Positions 46,710 through 55,340 of a stretch of 64,000 bases of DNA are shown piece by piece (position 1 is the stretch's first letter; each line of letters opens with the position of its first letter). The notes beneath the pieces are model-generated. The model was not told where the DNA came from. It did no database searches and saw only the letters and a program-made list of their open reading frames with translations. The stretch spans positions 33,474 to 97,473 of the forward strand of contig NZ_VATY01000007.1 of the NCBI RefSeq assembly GCF_005885635.1, read 5' to 3'. The DNA is from Maribacter algarum (ex Zhang et al. 2020). GTDB lineage: Bacteria; Bacteroidota; Bacteroidia; Flavobacteriales; Flavobacteriaceae. The position numbers and the translations under genes are program-made.

Positions 46710-47735
46710 TTATAGATTTATCGGCAACCCGATTTCATCGGACTCGTATACTTTTTCCAATACTTGAATGTTTCTCAGATAAGTAGTAACATCCGTTTCA
46801 AAAGGGCTTCCTGACAGCATACATTCCACAAAATTTTGCTGGGTGGCAAATACACAATCCCCGGCAAAATTTATTTTTTGGAAAGTATATTCATGGGTTC
46901 TCTCGTTTCCCCCAAGGGACTGCATCGTAATTTTTCCATCTTCATATAACCGAATGGTTCCCTCATTTCCTTCTAAAACTACTGACCCGAAAGTCAATCG
47001 GGCATCTTCAGCCGTACTTTCATTGTATCGATTGGCATCGATAAAGCCTAGTCCGCCATTGGCAAAGTCTACCTGTACCCAACCAAAATCCTCTCCCTTT
47101 ATATTGGTGTTCAACCGTTTTAATCGGGCATATACTTTGGTGATTTCTCCACCCAGGTAATGGAATACATCAATAAAATGAACTCCGGTTTCATACATCA
47201 ACAACTGCTTCATTTCCCTGAAATAGGGCTGGCGGTTCATATAGGCATCTTCTTGCCAGCCATCGCCCATGCGCATTCTTAGATTTAGGGAATGAATCCG
47301 GTTACCGATTGTATTTTTTTCAAGTAGTTTTTTGATTTCCCTATACCAGGGCATGAACCTGAAATTTTCGTGCACCATCATCCGTACATTCGATTTCTCG
47401 ATCAAGTCAGCAATTTGCTCGGCTTCTCTCAAGGTGGGTGCCAAAGGTTTTTGGCAAATGATATGTACACCGTGGTCAACAGCCATTTGACACATTTGCA
47501 AATGGGTATTCGGGGGTGTAATAATATCGATAAAATCAGGTTGCTCAACAAGCAACATTTCATTCAAATCGGCATAGGCGTTTTTAAATCCATAGGTATA
47601 GCATATCTTTTGTGCCTTTTCTACGGAAGTACCACAAACTGCTAGAATTTCTACTTCGTCAATTCGTTTCCAGGCCTCAAACTGAAAATGGCTGAAATAT
47701 CCCGTTCCAATGCAAACTCCTTTTAATTTTCCCAT
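46710..47735 (-). CDS. Gfo/Idh/MocA family oxidoreductase
   Basis: A 341-residue protein with the NAD(P)-binding N-terminus (KGVCIGTGYFSHFQFEAW), the EKP-like motif (HIICQKPLAPTLREAEQIADL) and the C-terminal alpha/beta domain (DVFHYLGGEITKVYARLKRL). These enzymes oxidise or reduce sugars, inositols and sugar acids. It is the last gene of a five-gene leftward operon, 1 bp after the MFS gene. The substrate is not evident; a sugar acid taken up by the MFS carrier is the contextual guess. Confidence 0.85.
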   Translation of the reverse strand: MGKLKGVCIGTGYFSHFQFEAWKRIDEVEILAVCGTSVEKAQKICYTYGFKNAYADLNEMLLVEQPDFIDIITPPNTHLQMCQMAVDHGVHIICQKPLAPTLREAEQIADLIEKSNVRMMVHENFRFMPWYREIKKLLEKNTIGNRIHSLNLRMRMGDGWQEDAYMNRQPYFREMKQLLMYETGVHFIDVFHYLGGEITKVYARLKRLNTNIKGEDFGWVQVDFANGGLGFIDANRYNESTAEDARLTFGSVVLEGNEGTIRLYEDGKITMQSLGGNERTHEYTFQKINFAGDCVFATQQNFVECMLSGSPFETDVTTYLRNIQVLEKVYESDEIGLPINL

Positions 47736-47736
47736 T

Positions 47737-49005
47737 TTAATATGTTGAAAAATGTCGCTGTGGCTTCATGTTGTACCAAAGTACTATGGCAATAATATTC
47801 AATATTGCACCGACCACAAAAAATGGTGTGGTAGATTCCGTCCAAGCTTGCAAGTAAGGAAATGCCAACGCGGTTAAAAATGCGCCGATATTTCCGGCCA
47901 TGTTCATGGTTCCGGAAACCGCACCGGAATTTTCCTTACCGATATCCACGCAGAAAGACCATGAGGGCGGCAAGGTCATGTCGGCCCCAAAAATGGCAAG
48001 GCTCAAGAAAACTATGGCACCAACAACATTATCCATATAAATACTTCCGACCAATCCAATAGCAGCCAATAGAAATCCAAGGGATGCCGGAAAAATACGC
48101 GATCGATCCCAATTTCCATTCTTAAAAATACGGTCACTCAATCCGCCAGCGAACCAATTGCCGAATGCCCCAAAAATTAGGGGTATCGAAGTATAAAAAC
48201 CTGCTTCAATCGTATCTAAATTATATTCACTTTTCACATGTGGAAAAAGCCAAGTCAAGGCAAAGAAGAAAGTGAAATTGCTACAGAAGTATTGCCCCAT
48301 GGCCAGCCACATATTCTTCGATCGGAGCAAAGTGGCCATATTGATCTTTTCGGATGTTTTTTCAGTATCCTTTTGTTGTCTTGTTGCTAGAATAAACTCT
48401 TTTTCATTTGCTGGGATACCTGTATGTTCTTCAGGATTGTCTCTAAAAAGAAGATACCATGCCCCGGCCCAAACCACACCGATACACCCTAAAATAATAA
48501 ATGAAGTACGCCATCCGAAATCCTCGATCATCCAAGCGACCAACGGCAATGCAAAGGCGGCTCCTAACCTAGAACCTGAGAAATTGATTCCTGTAACAAG
48601 GCCTCTTTCTTGAAGCGGTATCCAGCTGTAAATAGCCCTTGACATTCCAGGAAAGGCCCCTGCCTCGCCAGCACCAAATAAAAACCTGACGACCAAAAGC
48701 GATATAAAGTTCCATGTCGCCCCGGTCAATGCCGTAAATCCAGACCAAATGGTTACGATAACGGAAAGTACCTTACGTGGCCCTAGCCGATCGGACAACA
48801 TACCAGCAGGGGTTTGAAATAGCGCGTAGCCCAATGAAAAAGCGGCCAATACCCACCCCATTTGTTTATCGTTCAGGTCGAGAGCGCCGGAAATGGGTTC
48901 CTTGGCAACCGAGATGCAGACACGATCAATGTATAGCAAAAGAGCCAACAAAAAAGTACCTAAAACCATGAAATACCTTCTGGGAAAATGCTTTCTTGCG
49001 CTCAT
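47737..49005 (-). CDS. MFS transporter, ACS (organic anion) family
   Basis: A 422-residue 12-helix major facilitator with the anion:cation symporter pattern (ALLLYIDRVCISVAKEPISGALDL at TM1; GYALFQTPAGMLSDRLGPRKVL with the loop 2-3 motif; FGAGEAGAFPGMSRAI). Relatives carry hexuronates, galactonate, glucarate or tartrate. It overlaps the kinase gene by 4 bp (ATGA), so translation is coupled. It probably imports the acid handled by the kinase and dehydrogenase of this operon. Confidence 0.88.
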   Translation of the reverse strand: MSARKHFPRRYFMVLGTFLLALLLYIDRVCISVAKEPISGALDLNDKQMGWVLAAFSLGYALFQTPAGMLSDRLGPRKVLSVIVTIWSGFTALTGATWNFISLLVVRFLFGAGEAGAFPGMSRAIYSWIPLQERGLVTGINFSGSRLGAAFALPLVAWMIEDFGWRTSFIILGCIGVVWAGAWYLLFRDNPEEHTGIPANEKEFILATRQQKDTEKTSEKINMATLLRSKNMWLAMGQYFCSNFTFFFALTWLFPHVKSEYNLDTIEAGFYTSIPLIFGAFGNWFAGGLSDRIFKNGNWDRSRIFPASLGFLLAAIGLVGSIYMDNVVGAIVFLSLAIFGADMTLPPSWSFCVDIGKENSGAVSGTMNMAGNIGAFLTALAFPYLQAWTESTTPFFVVGAILNIIAIVLWYNMKPQRHFSTY

Positions 49006-50384
49006 GATAGTTTTTGGATTACGTTATAAAGAGCATCGCTCTCCCCTACATTACCAGGAAAAACAATATAGGGTAATTCGGGAAATTTCGCATTTATCCC
49101 CAAGCGCCAAACGGGGACACCGTTGATAGCTTGTCCGATAATGTTGGCTCCGGTTACCTTCAACGCTTTTACAGCAATATCACTCGAAGTTATACCTCCT
49201 TTAGCCAAAATATACTTGGGCCTATTCTTGATTTTTTTGACAATTGCAATTAGGTTTTGGGACACCTGATTTACGATTTCTAGACTTTCTTCTTTGGTGT
49301 CACCTTTTATAACATCCCTTGCGGTGTATAGGACCACGGTCTTCTTTTGTACTATTTGACTATCAATTTTGGAACTGATTTCCGTTAATTCTTTTTCGAC
49401 AGATGTACTTTTTATCATTTTTGCAACATCAAATTCTATGAAAACAGCTTCTGAACGCTTCTTCAAACAGGCCAATTGCGCTGTGGTTTTCGGTACATAT
49501 GATCCTATTATAACCAATCCACCATTGGATTCATCATCTCTCAAAAGTTCTTCTTTTTGGAGAAGCGGTCTTAATTCTATATTCGATATGGCATTTATAA
49601 ATGATGCCGCTGTTCTAAAGATAAAAGGCCCTTTCGACCGTAGGCTTGCCAAGGCAATTGCACAAAGGTCTTTGTAAGTAGTGGCATTTACTATAAAATG
49701 ACGATTGTTTCCGTTGAGGATATCACTCACTGCTGCTATTGGATGATTTCGAATAAGGTCTAGGTTCAAACTATGAACTGCTGTCGCCTTAATGACACCC
49801 TGGGTCTTTTCTTCCACCCATTGCTTTAAATCAGAGGAATCATAGCCAAAAGTATTATCTCTTGCAAAAGGAGTTTCTCCTGCAGGAATAAATTCCTCTC
49901 CTTCCTTGACGTAATGGATATCATTGAAGGTATATCTTCCGCCTTCAAAAAAGGCGGGAATCAATAATTCTTTTGCTTGCTCCCAACCCAGTCCTTCCGC
50001 TAATGCACTTACTTCGTTGGGATAGTGGCCACGTAAAGTAGAATCGCTGCGACTAATTACCAGTAACTTTTTGTTGTGCTTGGCCGAGGCTTTTTTGAGT
50101 CTTCTTCCTATCAATTTGCCTAATGCATCAGCATCTTCGGCTTGAAGACTTCTGGAATTCGTCAAAATAAAAAATACCGGACTGGTCAAGATTTCCCTTT
50201 CAATAACTTCCTCCGACCATTGGGTGATTACAGGAACATCGTGAACGGTCTGTGTCCCAGTCGGGTCGTCGTCTAGAATGACAATTGTCCTTGGATTTTG
50301 AAGAAGTTCTGTACGGATTTCATCTCGATAGTCTGTACCGTGTTCCCCTTCCCGTATTGATCTTATGATTGCTTGGTCGGTCAT
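49002..50384 (-). CDS. Four-carbon acid sugar kinase family protein (DUF1537)
   Basis: A 460-residue protein with the two-domain architecture of this family: N-terminal substrate domain (IVILDDDPTGTQTVHDVPVITQW, ILTNSRSLQ, VISRSDSTLRGHYPNE) and C-terminal nucleotide-binding domain (YILAKGGITSSDIAVKALKV, NAKFPELPYIVFPGNVG). Known members phosphorylate D-threonate, L-threonate or D-erythronate, or act on 3-oxo-tetronate. Unlike those clusters there is no PdxA2- or OtnC-type gene here; a decarboxylating dehydrogenase of another type lies in the same operon. Confidence 0.88.
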   Translation of the reverse strand: MTDQAIIRSIREGEHGTDYRDEIRTELLQNPRTIVILDDDPTGTQTVHDVPVITQWSEEVIEREILTSPVFFILTNSRSLQAEDADALGKLIGRRLKKASAKHNKKLLVISRSDSTLRGHYPNEVSALAEGLGWEQAKELLIPAFFEGGRYTFNDIHYVKEGEEFIPAGETPFARDNTFGYDSSDLKQWVEEKTQGVIKATAVHSLNLDLIRNHPIAAVSDILNGNNRHFIVNATTYKDLCAIALASLRSKGPFIFRTAASFINAISNIELRPLLQKEELLRDDESNGGLVIIGSYVPKTTAQLACLKKRSEAVFIEFDVAKMIKSTSVEKELTEISSKIDSQIVQKKTVVLYTARDVIKGDTKEESLEIVNQVSQNLIAIVKKIKNRPKYILAKGGITSSDIAVKALKVTGANIIGQAINGVPVWRLGINAKFPELPYIVFPGNVGESDALYNVIQKLS

Positions 50385-50390
50385 TCGCTT

Positions 50391-51026
50391 CTATTCTAGT
50401 GCAATGACTCTTGCGGGCGCCCCATCCCCATTTTCTATCTTTAATGGCAATGCGACCAAGGTTACTTTTTCCTTTGATATTTCCTCGAGATTCGTCAGCC
50501 CCTCGATGATTACAATATCGTTTTGCATCAATATGGTATGGATTTCTGTGACTTCTTCCAAATTATTGACATCGGCAACCGATGGGGGCTCGACCCCCAA
50601 CATATTTACCCCTTTTTCGCCAAGCCAATGGGCCAATTCAGAACTGATTCGAGGAAGTTCGTTCCGGTACATATCCGTTCCCAATCTTTTGCTCCATCCT
50701 GTATGCAAGAGGATGCTTTGCCCTTTTTGTATTTTATTTTCAATGGCTTGTAAGTGTGAAATCGTAATTGACTCACTCGGTTGAGTTAGTGTCAAATCGA
50801 TAACCCAAGCTTCCGAAATGAGTCGATTCACGGGAATTGTATCCATCGTTTGATTATTGATCTCAAAATGTAGAGGGGCATCCATATGCGTACCACTGTG
50901 CGAATACAGATGCAAGGTGGTGGCGTTCCAACCGTCCTCACTCAAGGTTTTGGCCTGTTCAATGGATACGCCTGCTACATCCTCATTGATGGGCAGGGTA
51001 AGGTCAATTACTTTTTTATCAATCAT
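50391..51026 (-). CDS. Cyclase-family protein (kynurenine-formamidase-like metal hydrolase)
   Basis: A 211-residue protein of the cyclase/KynB family. It shows the metal-binding signature HSGTHMDAPLHF (H-x-G-T-H-x-D), LHTGWSKR and a GVEPPSV segment typical of this fold. Members hydrolyse formylkynurenine, isatin or related amides and lactones. It is second in the operon, 6 bp from its neighbours on both sides. In a sugar-acid pathway a lactonase-like role is plausible, but this is inference. Confidence 0.82.
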   Translation of the reverse strand: MIDKKVIDLTLPINEDVAGVSIEQAKTLSEDGWNATTLHLYSHSGTHMDAPLHFEINNQTMDTIPVNRLISEAWVIDLTLTQPSESITISHLQAIENKIQKGQSILLHTGWSKRLGTDMYRNELPRISSELAHWLGEKGVNMLGVEPPSVADVNNLEEVTEIHTILMQNDIVIIEGLTNLEEISKEKVTLVALPLKIENGDGAPARVIALE

Positions 51027-51032
51027 AGTGAT

Positions 51033-52112
51033 CTAAGTGATTACCATATTTGTTGCCCGGATAAATTCTACCACGCTATCCGCCACTTCAGTTGTGGTTG
51101 CAGTGCCCATAAGGTCTTTGGTAAGATTACCCTTGGCTGTTGTATGCTCGATGCCCGCCATGATATCTTTTGCCGCTTCGATTTCACCCAGATGCTCTAA
51201 CATGATAGCTGCGGACCAAATCTGTCCGATAGGGTTCGCTATATTCTTCCCTGCAATATCAGGTGCAGATCCATGTATAGGTTCAAACATAGACGGAAAC
51301 TCCTTTTCCGGATTAATATTCCCGCTTCCACCAAGGCCCAAACTACCCATAATGGCACCACCCAAATCGGAGAGAATATCACCAAAAAGATTCGTGGTTA
51401 AAATAACATCAAAAATCTCCGGACGCAACACAAAACTTGCCGATGCATTGTCGATGTACATTTTCTCATAGGTTACATCAGGATATTCCTGAGCGACCTC
51501 GGCAATTACTTGATCCCAATAGGCCAGACTACTAATTAGGGTATTCGATTTGGTTACATTGGTTACCTTCTTGTTTCTTTTACGTGCCAGTTTGAATGAG
51601 TAATGGGCTACGCGCTCGATACCGAACCTCGTAAAAATACTGGTATCTATAGCAACGCCAGATGGTTCTTCGGCATGTAGTATTTTACCGCTCTGTACAA
51701 ACTCTCCTTCGTTGTTTTCGCGGATAACGACAAAATCGATATCCTCTTCGGTTTTGTATCGTAAAGGACTATCCACACCCGAGAACAATTTCACGGGACG
51801 ATAATTAATGTATTGCTGGAACGAAGTGCGCACCTTAAAAGTATAATCCCTTGCTGGCAAGGTATCATCTATTTCAGGCAGACCGACGGCACCAAAAAAG
51901 ATGGCATCAAATTCCCTTAAAGTTTCCAAGGCATTGTCTGTCATGAACTTTCCATGCTCCTTATAATATCCAGCGCCAAAGGGAAACTCCTCCTTTTCAA
52001 GTTTAAATCCAAATTTATCCGCTGCTGCATCAAGTACTGAAACACCCGCGGGAACGATTTCGGCTCCTACGCCATCTCCGTTTACGACTGCAATTTTGTA
52101 TGTTTTTTCCAT
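51033..52112 (-). CDS. Decarboxylating dehydrogenase, isopropylmalate/tartrate/malate type
   Basis: About 359 residues from ATG 52112 (MEKTYKIAVVNGDGVGAEIV); an in-frame ATG at 52154 would overlap the LacI boxes and is rejected. It has the family pattern: FFGAVGLPE, VRTSFQQYINYRPVKLF, IVIREN-like FVVIRENNEGE, the catalytic Tyr/Lys region, DNASASFVLRPEIFDVILTTNLFGDILSDLGGA with the Asp metal ligands, and EPIHGSAPDIAGKNIANP. These enzymes oxidise a 2-hydroxy acid and release CO2 from the beta-carboxylate. First gene of the operon. Tartrate, malate or a phosphorylated C4 acid are candidate substrates. Confidence 0.85.
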   Translation of the reverse strand: MEKTYKIAVVNGDGVGAEIVPAGVSVLDAAADKFGFKLEKEEFPFGAGYYKEHGKFMTDNALETLREFDAIFFGAVGLPEIDDTLPARDYTFKVRTSFQQYINYRPVKLFSGVDSPLRYKTEEDIDFVVIRENNEGEFVQSGKILHAEEPSGVAIDTSIFTRFGIERVAHYSFKLARKRNKKVTNVTKSNTLISSLAYWDQVIAEVAQEYPDVTYEKMYIDNASASFVLRPEIFDVILTTNLFGDILSDLGGAIMGSLGLGGSGNINPEKEFPSMFEPIHGSAPDIAGKNIANPIGQIWSAAIMLEHLGEIEAAKDIMAGIEHTTAKGNLTKDLMGTATTTEVADSVVEFIRATNMVIT

Positions 52113-52136
52113 AATCCAGTTTATAGATTTTAATTC

Positions 52137-52243
52137 TTGCACAATTTTGCACAATACGTCTTATCTCAATTTCATCAAATATATTTAATTACTATAATGC
52201 AACATAGATATTTTTGTATTAATTTGCGCAAATATTTGCACAA
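52137..52243. promoter_or_regulatory. Four TTGCrCAA operator boxes between the operon and the LacI gene
   Basis: TTGCACAA occurs at 52137-52144, 52147-52154 and 52236-52243. TTGCGCAA at 52224-52231 is the centre of a perfect 12-bp palindrome (52222-52233). The CG-centred palindrome is typical of LacI operators. The two pairs sit near the two divergent starts, which suggests repression of both the operon and the regulator gene. Confidence 0.65.
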
Positions 52244-52259
52244 CCTTACTTCTTGTAAC

Positions 52260-53282
52260 ATGAAAAAAAACAAAGCAACATTAGCCGATATTGCGAATAC
52301 TTTAGATGTTTCGATTTCAACGGTATCAAGAGCTCTAAAAGGGCATCCTAGAATTGGGACGAAAACCAAGGAAAAAGTGCTCGAGGCAGCAAGAGATTTG
52401 GGGTACATGTCCCCTAGTATGCTGGCATCCGAAGTAAGTAAACGTTCTAAGTTCATTGGGGTAATTGTACCGAAAATAAGCTACCACCTATACGCAATGG
52501 CGATAAGCGGCATAGAAAAAGTTGCCGAAACAAGGGGGATGCATATTATTGTTTGCCAATCGAACGAATCACAGGAAAGGGAACAAAGCCTTGTACACGA
52601 ATTAATGGACTTGGGTGTGGTTGGTGTCATCGCCTCCTTGGCTAGCGAGACCACCGATTTCAGTCATTTCGATGCATTGAAAAACAGAAAAATTCCGTTG
52701 GTTTTTTTTAACCGTCAATGTGACGAGGTTGAAACGGACAAGGTGGTCATCGATAATTACAAAGCCTCTTGTGACGCGACGGAGCATCTCATTGCTATAG
52801 GGTGTAAAAAAATTGCTTATCTAGGTGGACCTGAAATACTTCAAATCAATAAGGTCAGAGCGGCGGGATTCAAATCTACTTTGCAAAAAAGTAGTTTGGA
52901 GCCATATACCGATTTTATGGTCTATGCTAATTTCGAGAAGCAAAGTACATTGAGCGCTGCCCGAAAATTACTGTACTCACCTATAACTCCAGATGGTGTC
53001 CTGGCCTATAGCGATCAGATGGCTATTGGGTTAATGGTTGCAGCAAAGGAACGAGGATTAAAGATACCAGAAGACATTGCTATTATCGGCTTTAATAATG
53101 AACCTGTAGATGAACTTTTGGAACCTTCCTTGACCAGCGTAGACCAACCGGCATTAGTTATGGGGGAAGAATCGGCCAACTTGATATTTAAACAAATCGA
53201 TAACAAAGAGGAGGGTTACAAAAAAAAGATTTTGAAGTCCTTTCTTGTGGTTCGTAATTCTACGAATCGGAATAGGGTTTAA
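52260..53282 (+). CDS. LacI-family transcriptional regulator
   Basis: A 340-residue regulator starting at ATG 52260 (MKKNKATLADIANTLDVSISTVSRALKGHPRIG), which puts the LacI helix-turn-helix at the N-terminus as usual. The frame is open upstream to 52137, but those 41 codons run through the operator boxes and are rejected. The periplasmic-binding-like domain follows (IGVIVPKISYHLYAMAISGIE; GCKKIAYLGGPE; IAIIGFNNEPVDELLEPSLTSVDQP). It is divergent from the five-gene operon and probably represses it in response to a pathway acid. Confidence 0.9.
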   Translation: MKKNKATLADIANTLDVSISTVSRALKGHPRIGTKTKEKVLEAARDLGYMSPSMLASEVSKRSKFIGVIVPKISYHLYAMAISGIEKVAETRGMHIIVCQSNESQEREQSLVHELMDLGVVGVIASLASETTDFSHFDALKNRKIPLVFFNRQCDEVETDKVVIDNYKASCDATEHLIAIGCKKIAYLGGPEILQINKVRAAGFKSTLQKSSLEPYTDFMVYANFEKQSTLSAARKLLYSPITPDGVLAYSDQMAIGLMVAAKERGLKIPEDIAIIGFNNEPVDELLEPSLTSVDQPALVMGEESANLIFKQIDNKEEGYKKKILKSFLVVRNSTNRNRV

Positions 53283-53310
53283 TAAAAGGTGAACTCTTTA
53301 TATTAATTGA

Positions 53311-53490
53311 TTAAGCGAACAAGCTAAAAGGAAGTTTGATCAGATTTACCACAACCGTCTGACCGCCTTTGTTTCCGCTTCCAGTTGAGTTAGTACTCTT
53401 CCAAATCGGTTTTGGACATACTCCCGTACCGCCACCATTTCCCTTTTTATTGAAGGCAAAATAACAACATCCGTTCTTGGACGACGGCAT
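53311..53490 (-). CDS. Possible 59-residue Gly-rich small protein
   Basis: A short open frame from ATG 53490 to TAA 53311. The translation starts MPSSKNGCCYFAFNKKGNGG, then has a short Ser/Thr/Gly segment and a hydrophobic tail (VVVNLIKLPFSLFA). No recognisable family and no clear ribosome-binding site. It fills the gap between the LacI gene and the mobile-element genes. It may be real, or a chance frame in a decayed element end. Confidence 0.2.
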   Translation of the reverse strand: MPSSKNGCCYFAFNKKGNGGGTGVCPKPIWKSTNSTGSGNKGGQTVVVNLIKLPFSLFA

Positions 53491-53498
53491 AAACCAGG

Positions 53499-53527
53499 AC
53501 CCCGCTCAATGCGGGGTTCTCTTTTTT
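53499..53527 (+). terminator. Rho-independent terminator
   Basis: A perfect 7-bp stem ACCCCGC/GCGGGGT (53499-53505 with 53511-53517), 5-nt loop, then TCTCTTTTTT. It ends rightward transcripts, probably of the LacI gene, before the Ssb gene. Confidence 0.85.
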
Positions 53528-53774
53528 ATACGCCTTACCAAGCCCGGATATTGTAGAGAAGTACAGCATCAAAAAAAGGGTAACAGCGGACGGCACTATG
53601 GGAAGTAAATCAAAAACAAAAAAGATGAAATCGTACAGAATCAGCAAAAAGGAAGCGGAACAAAAGTTAAAAATCAAAAAAAGGGAAAACACTCTGGATA
53701 TAATAAGTAAATCATTCAAAAACCGCTCGAAGGGTTCGGGTGGTTCAAATATAAATCCTTTAAATATTTTTAGT

Positions 53775-54128
53775 ATGAGTAATCTTAGAAACAAAGTCCA
53801 ATTGATTGGCAACGTGGGGAACGATCCCGAAATGACCGTTTTGGAAAGCGGTAAAAAAGTAATCCGTTTTTCATTGGCGACCAATGAGAGCTACAAGAAC
53901 GCCAAAGGCGAGAAAGTACAGAGTACGGACTGGCATAATATGGTGGCTTGGGGCAAGACTGCCGAGATCGTAGAAAAGTATGCCTTAAAGGGCAAGCAAG
54001 TCGCCATTGAAGGCAAATTGACCTCTCGAAGCTACGAGACCAAAGAAGGCGAAAAACGCTACATCACGGAAGTGATTGTTAGCGAGGTTCTACTATTAGG
54101 TGCTAAAAACGAAAACAAGGCAGCATAG
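53775..54128 (+). CDS. ssb: Single-stranded DNA-binding protein
   Basis: A 117-residue OB-fold Ssb starting at ATG 53775 (MSNLRNKVQLIGNVGNDPEM). The motifs GKKVIRFSLATNESYKN, TDWHNMVAWGKTAEIVEKYALKGKQVAIEGKL and YITEVIVSEVLLL are complete. It lacks the long acidic C-terminal tail of chromosomal Ssb, which is typical of mobile-element copies. The frame is open for 59 codons upstream (from 53598), encoding a very basic Lys/Arg-rich stretch; this could be an N-terminal extension but looks like leader sequence. It lies beside radC and mobilisation genes, so a role in element transfer or replication is inferred. Confidence 0.88.
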   Translation: MSNLRNKVQLIGNVGNDPEMTVLESGKKVIRFSLATNESYKNAKGEKVQSTDWHNMVAWGKTAEIVEKYALKGKQVAIEGKLTSRSYETKEGEKRYITEVIVSEVLLLGAKNENKAA

Positions 54129-54129
54129 T

Positions 54130-54666
54130 ATGACTGATCTATTAAAATTAAAGAGGGCATCTCTCGCGAAAGTTCTGCCCTCTTTTTCATTACCTGAAAC
54201 TATTAAATTAAAAGCAATGAAAGACAAAGTTAACGAAATACGAATAAGCTATAAAGAACGTATCCCCTCCCCTTTTTGGCAAAAGATAAATTCCTCAAAG
54301 GATGCTGCCGATCTACTCTTTGAGCATTGGGACAAACAGACCATACAAGTTCACGAATCCTTTAAGGTCGTACTATTGAACAACAATAATAAAGTAAAGG
54401 GTATCTACCAACTTTCAAAAGGTGGGATCACGTCCACGATTATCGATCTGCGCATCTTATTTGCCGTTGTTTTAAAGTCCTTATCCGTAGCCATTATTTT
54501 GACCCACAATCATCCGAGTGGAACATTGAAAGCTAGCACAGCGGATAGACAGATTACGAAAAAAATCAAGAACGCGGCCGAACTTTTGGACATCAAATTA
54601 CTGGATCATTTGATTATTGTACCCAATGGTGACTACTACAGTTTTGCGGATAACGGCCTGATGTAA
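54130..54666 (+). CDS. RadC-like JAB/MPN-domain protein
   Basis: A 178-residue protein from ATG 54130, 1 bp after the ssb stop. The JAMM-type motif THNHPSGTLKASTAD (His-x-His ... Ser-x2-Asp) and LLDHLIIVPNGDYYSFADNG are as in RadC C-terminal domains. An N-terminal region lacks the usual HhH domain. Short RadC-like proteins are common cargo of Bacteroidota integrative elements; their biochemical role is uncertain. Confidence 0.88.
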   Translation: MTDLLKLKRASLAKVLPSFSLPETIKLKAMKDKVNEIRISYKERIPSPFWQKINSSKDAADLLFEHWDKQTIQVHESFKVVLLNNNNKVKGIYQLSKGGITSTIIDLRILFAVVLKSLSVAIILTHNHPSGTLKASTADRQITKKIKNAAELLDIKLLDHLIIVPNGDYYSFADNGLM

Positions 54667-54677
54667 AATTGAACACT

Positions 54678-54896
54678 ATGGACATCAATATTGATATACC
54701 GTTCCGTCTAAATTTCAATAATCTGGACGGAGATACACAGGAAAAATTGATGGAGCAATCCAAGAAAGAAGTAGCACTAAAATTCGGTCCTGAAATGAAA
54801 GCCTACGCCCAAGAAAATCATTTGGACTATCAAGAAATTTTGGAAGAGGAAGCCATCAAGAACCTTTACAATTACAAATTCATGTTCACTATCTAA
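54678..54896 (+). CDS. Small acidic protein of unknown function
   Basis: A 72-residue protein from ATG 54678 (MDINIDIPFRLNFNNLDGD), 11 bp after radC. It is mostly acidic and helical (LMEQSKKEVALKFGPEMKAYAQENHLDYQEILEEEAIKNLYNYKFM). No family recognised. It is the last gene of the ssb-radC unit and is followed at once by a terminator, which supports it as a real gene of the element. Confidence 0.55.
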   Translation: MDINIDIPFRLNFNNLDGDTQEKLMEQSKKEVALKFGPEMKAYAQENHLDYQEILEEEAIKNLYNYKFMFTI

Positions 54897-54919
54897 TGAA
54901 AGGAGGTTTTTATCGATTG

Positions 54920-54951
54920 GGGCGACTTGTCAAAGTTGCCCTTTTCCTTTT
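54920..54951 (+). terminator. Rho-independent terminator after ssb-radC unit
   Basis: A 9-bp stem (54920-54928 with 54933-54941, one G-U pair, loop GTCA) is followed by TTTTCCTTTT. Confidence 0.8.
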
Positions 54952-55078
54952 ATGGAAATGCAACGCTTTCCCATATTCAATATGGATTCCTTAAAAATGA
55001 ATCTTTCTCATTCTTAAAAAACCGTGTTTCAAGCCTAGTAGTTATAAGAGCCTTTACCTTAAGGGAAAGGTATTTTTT

Positions 55079-55280
55079 TTGACCCCTGCGGGGAAAAAAG
55101 GAATAGCAAGAGGACAACACGCTAAAGCGATGTTCTTAGTTTAGATAATTTTTGTAAGTAATTGAAAATGAGATTTATATAACCTAAACTTATCGATTAT
55201 TGAAAACAGAAGGCTGAAAAGTTTGCTGTAAAAACGCTGGTAACCCCAGTAAACATTGAAAAAGTTTGCTGTAAAAAAAT
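55079..55280. other. Candidate transfer-origin region
   Basis: The 444-bp gene-free stretch 54897-55340 holds, after the terminator, a CCCCTGCGGGG mini-hairpin (near 55083), an imperfect inverted repeat around AACACGC and GCGATGTT (55117-55135), and an 18-bp direct repeat at 55217-55234 and 55260-55277 that flanks a small CTGG/CCAG hairpin. Position upstream of a mobilisation-type gene suggests oriT, but no nick site can be assigned. Confidence 0.35.
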
Positions 55281-55340
55281 CAATTAAGCATTAAAAGGAA
55301 TAAAAAAAAGAAATACTCGTATAACTATGAAAGTCTCGCT

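Noticed and set aside
52137..52259. N-terminal extension of the LacI regulator
   Set aside because: These codons cover the TTGCrCAA boxes, and LacI proteins begin with the helix-turn-helix, as the ATG at 52260 gives.
53598..53774. Long basic N-terminal extension of Ssb
   Set aside because: The OB fold begins at ATG 53775 with the standard MSNLRNKVQLIG; the upstream Lys/Arg-rich codons have no counterpart in the family. I cannot fully exclude translation.
53447..53884. Minus-strand reading frame opposite ssb
   Set aside because: It is hydrophobic, lies antisense to a clear Ssb gene and shows no family pattern.
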